Shown: in pieces, positions 5,898-8,347 of the stretch | Numbering within the stretch: the stretch's first letter is position 1 | Layout: each line of letters begins with the position of its first letter | Assembly: GCA_024644775.1 (NCBI GenBank) | Contig: JAHEHB010000235.1 | Location: forward strand, 1 to 8,347 | Source: Deltaproteobacteria bacterium | GTDB lineage: Bacteria > Desulfobacterota > Desulfobacteria > Desulfobacterales > SURF-15 | Direction of reading: 5' to 3' | Length of the DNA stretch: 8,347 bases | The notes under the pieces: generated by a model | The model's database searches: none | What the model saw: only the letters and a program-made list of their open reading frames with translations | Told to the model about the DNA's origin: nothing | Position numbers and translations under genes: made by a program

Positions 5898-6159
5898 AGT
5901 GTTCAGGGTTCAGGGGTTCAGCGTTCTGCGCCACCGCGAGCGGAGCTGGATTCATCACTACAAGAAACGAGGTTTCTTAGACGAGCTAGGAAGCGAGAAA
6001 GCTTGGAGGCGAAAAGGCTAGGGGCTGGAAAGCCTTATAGCCTCCAGGCTTCCTGGCCTTCTCGCCTTTAGGTTATTTCTACCGGTGATCCGATTTGGGA
6101 TTTTACCGGGTTTCTCATACGAGCACGGGGAGGATCATCCCTCCTGAACTCTGAACACT
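5898..6159. mobile_element. MITE-like intergenic element with 17-bp terminal inverted repeats
   Basis: The ends AGTGTTCAGGGTTCAGG (5898-5914) and, reversed, AGTGTTCAGAGTTCAGG (6143-6159) match at 16 of 17 bases, bounding 262 bases with no ORF that looks real. The left end contains repeated GTTCAGG units. The interior is strongly self-complementary: GCTTGGAGGC (6001-6010) pairs with GCCTCCAGGC (6040-6049), AGGAAGC with GCTTCCT nearby, and AGAAAC with GTTTCT (5963-5977), so a long imperfect hairpin is expected. It may be a non-autonomous transposon or a palindromic repeat family of this genome. No target-site duplication is obvious, so mobility is inferred. Confidence 0.5.
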
Positions 6160-6276
6160 GGCATTACCTAAGGCATCGAAACAATGATCAACATCGATTC
6201 AAAGTTGAAGGAAATTTCAAATAATCAAACCACGTCACGCGCTGCCGGCTGTAATAAACGTCTCCATCCGTCGGTC

Positions 6277-6323
6277 AAACGGAAGATGTGGAATTTTATT
6301 ACATTCCAAATCTTCCGTTTTTT
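6277..6323 (+). terminator. Hairpin with T-tract, reading rightwards
   Basis: AAACGGAAGAT (6277-6287) pairs with ATCTTCCGTTT (6310-6320), and inside it TGGAAT pairs with ATTCCA after one G/A mismatch, leaving an 8-base loop. Six T residues (6318-6323) follow the stem on the plus strand, as in an intrinsic terminator. No plus-strand gene precedes it, so it may end an unannotated transcript, or be a repeat. On the minus strand only three T follow, so it is a poor terminator for the leftward operon that ends at 6464. Confidence 0.45.
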
Positions 6324-6359
6324 ACTTCAATTTAAATGTCATTTACTTAACATCAACTT

Positions 6360-6434
6360 CTTGTGGGAGTGGCTTCCAGCCACGAAAGGAATTCGCATTG
6401 AAGTCTTAATCTCCCGGGAGCGGGCTCCCACAAG
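6360..6434. repeat. Pair of inverted REP-like units (BIME-type)
   Basis: Unit 1 on the plus strand (6360-6385) reads CTTGTGGGAG, then a GTGGC-TTCCA-GCCAC hairpin (6369-6383) and GA. Unit 2 on the minus strand (about 6410-6434) begins with the same CTTGTGGGAG, then a CCCG-CTCC-CGGG hairpin and AGA. The 10-base heads (6360-6369 and 6425-6434) are exact reverse complements. A conserved GTGG head followed by a GC-rich hairpin is the layout of REP sequences mobilised by RAYT (TnpA-REP) enzymes, and inverted pairs are known as BIMEs. The pair lies 29 bases past the end of the ComEA-like gene and could stabilise or end that mRNA. Confidence 0.6.
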
Positions 6435-6463
6435 GATAAGCCCGATCCTCAAGTTTAGGACAT

Positions 6464-6844
6464 TTACTTTAATTTAATGAGCGCCTTATTTTTTTCAAAG
6501 ATCTTTGGTCCGATACCGCTAATCTTCATAAGATCTTCCGGCTTTTTAAATGGACCATTTTTTTTCCGATATTCGATAATTTTTTTGGCACGTTCTTCGC
6601 CGATTCCATCGAGCGTCGTCAGTTCTTCCAGCTTTGCTTTGTTGATGTTGACCGGCTTTGTGGCTCCTGACTTTGCGGTGGTTGCCTTTTTTGCTTTAGT
6701 AGTGGCCTTTTTTTCGACGGTTTTTGTCGTCTTTTTTACCGCTTCCTTTTTGGATTTTGTCTGGGCAGCAACCGTGCCACCGAGTATAAACGCACAACAG
6801 ATCAAGAGCGTGACGATATATTTGAATAGATTTTTTGTTTTCAT
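6464..6844 (-). CDS. Secreted ComEA-like helix-hairpin-helix protein
   Basis: 126 residues from the ATG at 6844. I prefer this start to the one six codons earlier (6862), because GGAGGGGG then lies 7 bases upstream and forms the ribosome site. A signal peptide (basic MKTKNLFKY, hydrophobic core about 9-23, likely cut after V25-A26-A27) is followed by a Lys/Ala/Thr-rich linker (29-63). A helix-hairpin-helix pair, VNINKAKLEELTTLDGIG (65-82) and LMKISGIGPKIFEKN (105-119), completes it. This is the ComEA fold, which binds double-stranded DNA without sequence preference; in competent bacteria ComEA pulls DNA into the periplasm. The lysine-rich linker would add DNA or envelope affinity. Many non-competent bacteria carry such small proteins, and no other competence gene is visible. 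It lies downstream of, and nearly touching, a small Gly-rich gene. Confidence 0.85.
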   Translation of the reverse strand: MKTKNLFKYIVTLLICCAFILGGTVAAQTKSKKEAVKKTTKTVEKKATTKAKKATTAKSGATKPVNINKAKLEELTTLDGIGEERAKKIIEYRKKNGPFKKPEDLMKISGIGPKIFEKNKALIKLK

Positions 6845-6862
6845 GAATTTACCCCCTCCCAT

Positions 6863-7090
6863 CTACTCTTCTTCTTTCCCCATCAGTCCGCCCAGTCCCT
6901 TGGCCAAACCTCCCAGGACTCCTCCACCGCCTTCTCCTCCTTCTTCACCGCTCAATAAGCCATCGATTTGCCCGGCAACCGGGGCCGGTAGTTTGTCTTT
7001 AACGAAATTAAGCGTAATTTCAACCGCTTTTTGTGCGAGCTCCGGAGAAATACCGGTTTTTTCTGATACGAGATTCACCAACGCTTCCAT
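6863..7090 (-). CDS. Small helical protein with Gly-rich tail (DUF2267-like, uncertain)
   Basis: 75 residues. The first 48 look like a compact helical domain (MEALVNLVSEKTGISPELAQ, then a second helix and the LPAPVAGQIDGLL segment at 34-46); the rest is Gly/Glu-rich (GGEGGGGVLGGLAKGLGG) and ends KEEE. The N-terminal pattern recalls short DUF2267-type proteins found in many bacteria, function unknown; this is a weak match from memory. There is no signal peptide. AAAGGAGAG precedes the ATG. Its stop codon sits 18 bases before the chosen start of the ComEA-like gene, so the two form one operon, and the ribosome site of the second gene overlaps the region just after this stop. Confidence 0.75.
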   Translation of the reverse strand: MEALVNLVSEKTGISPELAQKAVEITLNFVKDKLPAPVAGQIDGLLSGEEGGEGGGGVLGGLAKGLGGLMGKEEE

Positions 7091-7159
7091 TTCTTCTCTC
7101 CTTTCTAAATAGGTTTTCTTTTACTGAGTGGGACTCTCAATAGACATTCTTGACTTCAA

Positions 7160-7187
7160 TTTACAAGACACGATCAATATCTGTCAA
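7160..7187 (-). promoter_or_regulatory. Putative promoter of the small-protein/ComEA-like operon
   Basis: The minus strand has a perfect TTGACA (7182-7187) and, after 16 bases, TGTAAA (7160-7165), a fair -10. It would give a leader of roughly 65 bases before the ATG at 7090. The -35 is part of an 8-base inverted repeat, TTCTTGAC (7147-7154) and GTCAAGAA (7183-7190), which could be an operator. Confidence 0.35.
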
Positions 7188-7317
7188 GAAAAGAATAGAA
7201 ACTAGATGTCGGACGCATTGGTAGATATTACATAGGGTATCGGCGTTTTGTTCCTAAAATTTTTTAGACAATCGTTCCGGTGTAACCGCGTAAAAGAATC
7301 TTGCGATTTGCCTTTTT

Positions 7318-8347
7318 TTAGATGAACCGATGTTTAACCATTGTGTTTTCTAAATAGCCGATAAATTCTTCTGCTTTATCAACCGGTGCCTTCGTAAGCA
7401 AGCTGATACCCACATATAATATCGTGCAAACGATGAAACCCCACACTCCGGGCCACATTCCTAATGGTTTGTATCCGGTTATCTGGAGAACCAAGACCAG
7501 TAGGCCACCGATGAGCATGCCACTCAATGCACCGGCTGCAGTGGCCCTTCGCCAAAAGAAGGCACCGACGATTGCCGGAACCGCCATGAGGAGTCCGGCT
7601 GAAGCTGCCGAGGAAAGGGGCGCAATCATAAACGCGAGTCCTCTCTTTCCCGCCGCCCAGTAGGCAAAGATGAAAAATACGGCAGCCAGAACCGGGAGGA
7701 TGATTTTTCCAATCCTAAGTTCTGTTTGTTCTGAAATTGTTGCTTTGAAGCCGGCTTTAACCACGTCACGGGTGCACATGGAAGAGAGTGTTAGCAAAAT
7801 GGAATCGATGGTTGAAATTGCAGCAGATAATATTCCGATCATCACGATGATCGCGACGGCCTTTGGTATTATCGGAAGCGCCAATAATGACGGTGTTGCA
7901 AGATCCGGAGATTCCAATCCCGGGATTAAAAGTCTGGCGCCAAAACCCCAAAGGACGGATACCAAGGTGTAAATAAATCCAAATATCAGAAATCCACCAA
8001 TCATCTGTTTGAAGGCAATTACCGATTTGGGAACAAAGAGCCTCTGTGTTACCTGGGGATTGGAAAGGGAGAAGAACATCCAGGGTAAGGAAAGACCCAG
8101 AAATACATTGAATTTGAATAATCCCGGACCCGCAAGTAACTCCGGTATCTCTTGATGCATTTGCTCAAAAAATTTACCAAACCCACCGAATCCCTTGTAA
8201 ACCAAAAAATAAAGGGTCACAATCGATGTTATCAGCATTAAGGTCGCTTGAAAAGCATCTGTCCATGCAACAGATCGCAAACCCGCAATATTGGACCAGA
8301 CAATGGCCAGAATCGTCGCAATGCTCATGGCAACGATTGTTGGGATG
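7318..8347 (-). CDS. Sodium:solute symporter, SSF family (5' end outside window)
   Basis: The frame is open from TAA (7318-7320) to the right edge, giving about 342 residues of a family usually near 480-550; the first few helices are missing. Counting from the internal Met at 8328, SSF marks are GLRSVAWTDAFQATLML (16-32), the 'NPQVTQRLF' loop (90-98), the ion-site helix AAISTIDSILLTLSSM (169-184) with its Ser/Thr cluster followed by C-T-R-D-V, and FFWRRATAAGALSGM (258-271) before the last helices. Several hydrophobic segments are clear. These carriers couple Na+ entry to uptake of solutes such as proline, pantothenate, sugars or carboxylates. The substrate cannot be read; the STIDS helix resembles pantothenate/proline-type members. 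Downstream, no strong terminator is visible before the next operon. Confidence 0.92.
   Translation of the reverse strand, partial: IPTIVAMSIATILAIVWSNIAGLRSVAWTDAFQATLMLITSIVTLYFLVYKGFGGFGKFFEQMHQEIPELLAGPGLFKFNVFLGLSLPWMFFSLSNPQVTQRLFVPKSVIAFKQMIGGFLIFGFIYTLVSVLWGFGARLLIPGLESPDLATPSLLALPIIPKAVAIIVMIGILSAAISTIDSILLTLSSMCTRDVVKAGFKATISEQTELRIGKIILPVLAAVFFIFAYWAAGKRGLAFMIAPLSSAASAGLLMAVPAIVGAFFWRRATAAGALSGMLIGGLLVLVLQITGYKPLGMWPGVWGFIVCTILYVGISLLTKAPVDKAEEFIGYLENTMVKHRFI

Noticed and set aside
5898..6159. CRISPR array or tRNA gene
   Set aside because: No regularly spaced identical repeats with unique spacers, and no cloverleaf; the repeats are inverted ends and short heptamers.
6184..6477. 97-codon plus-strand ORF
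   Set aside because: Crosses the terminator-like hairpin and both REP units; composition is not protein-like.
6477..7112. 211-codon plus-strand ORF
   Set aside because: Phe/Ser/Pro-rich translation of the antisense of two real genes (Gly- and Lys-rich).
7424..7972. Two plus-strand ORFs and one minus-strand ORF in other frames
   Set aside because: Shadows of the sodium:solute symporter.

Overview
The window looks like a stretch of a mid-GC Gram-negative chromosome, most likely a Desulfobacterota (old Deltaproteobacteria) or related anaerobe. That assignment is an inference from gene content, Shine-Dalgarno style and the type of intergenic repeats; no taxonomic marker gene is present. Coding density is low for a bacterium. 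Two gene stumps and several non-coding repeat elements sit between intact genes, so this reads as a remodelled accessory segment.

Layout. (1) 1-915, minus strand: the N-terminal end of an OppC/DppC-type peptide ABC permease, cut by the window edge, preceded by an intact Asp/Glu/hydantoin racemase-family gene. (2) 970-1150, minus: a frameshifted C-terminal stump that resembles an enolase-superfamily (mandelate racemase/muconate lactonizing) enzyme, with a promoter-like sequence at its upstream end. (3) 1311-1900, minus: an unrecognised acidic-tailed protein, overlapped at its start by a 42-residue ORF. (4) 2052-3440, plus: a complete M24B Xaa-Pro aminopeptidase, followed directly by a frameshifted C-terminal stump of a DUF3500 protein. 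(5) 3738-5766: the most unusual part. Two paralogous small proteins (A, plus; B, minus) face each other across a 19-bp perfect hairpin terminator, and B lies directly downstream of an orphan ParA ATPase gene that has no ParB. (6) 5767-6463: no gene, but a roughly 260-bp element with 17-bp terminal inverted repeats, a terminator-like hairpin and a pair of inverted REP-like units. (7) 6464-7090, minus: a two-gene unit encoding a small Gly-rich helical protein and a secreted ComEA-like helix-hairpin-helix protein. (8) 7318-8347, minus: a sodium:solute symporter, N-terminus outside the window.

How it may fit together. The racemase, permease, Pro-peptidase and the two stumps suggest a peptide or amino-acid catabolic neighbourhood that has partly decayed. 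The ParA-B pair plus the inverted copy A is the best candidate for an undescribed system. B is probably the partner or cargo adaptor of ParA: an 87-residue domain that is 72/87 identical between A and B, joined to acidic, probably disordered tails that carry a repeated short motif of the form E-h-h-E-L-T-E-V. No function has been verified for it.
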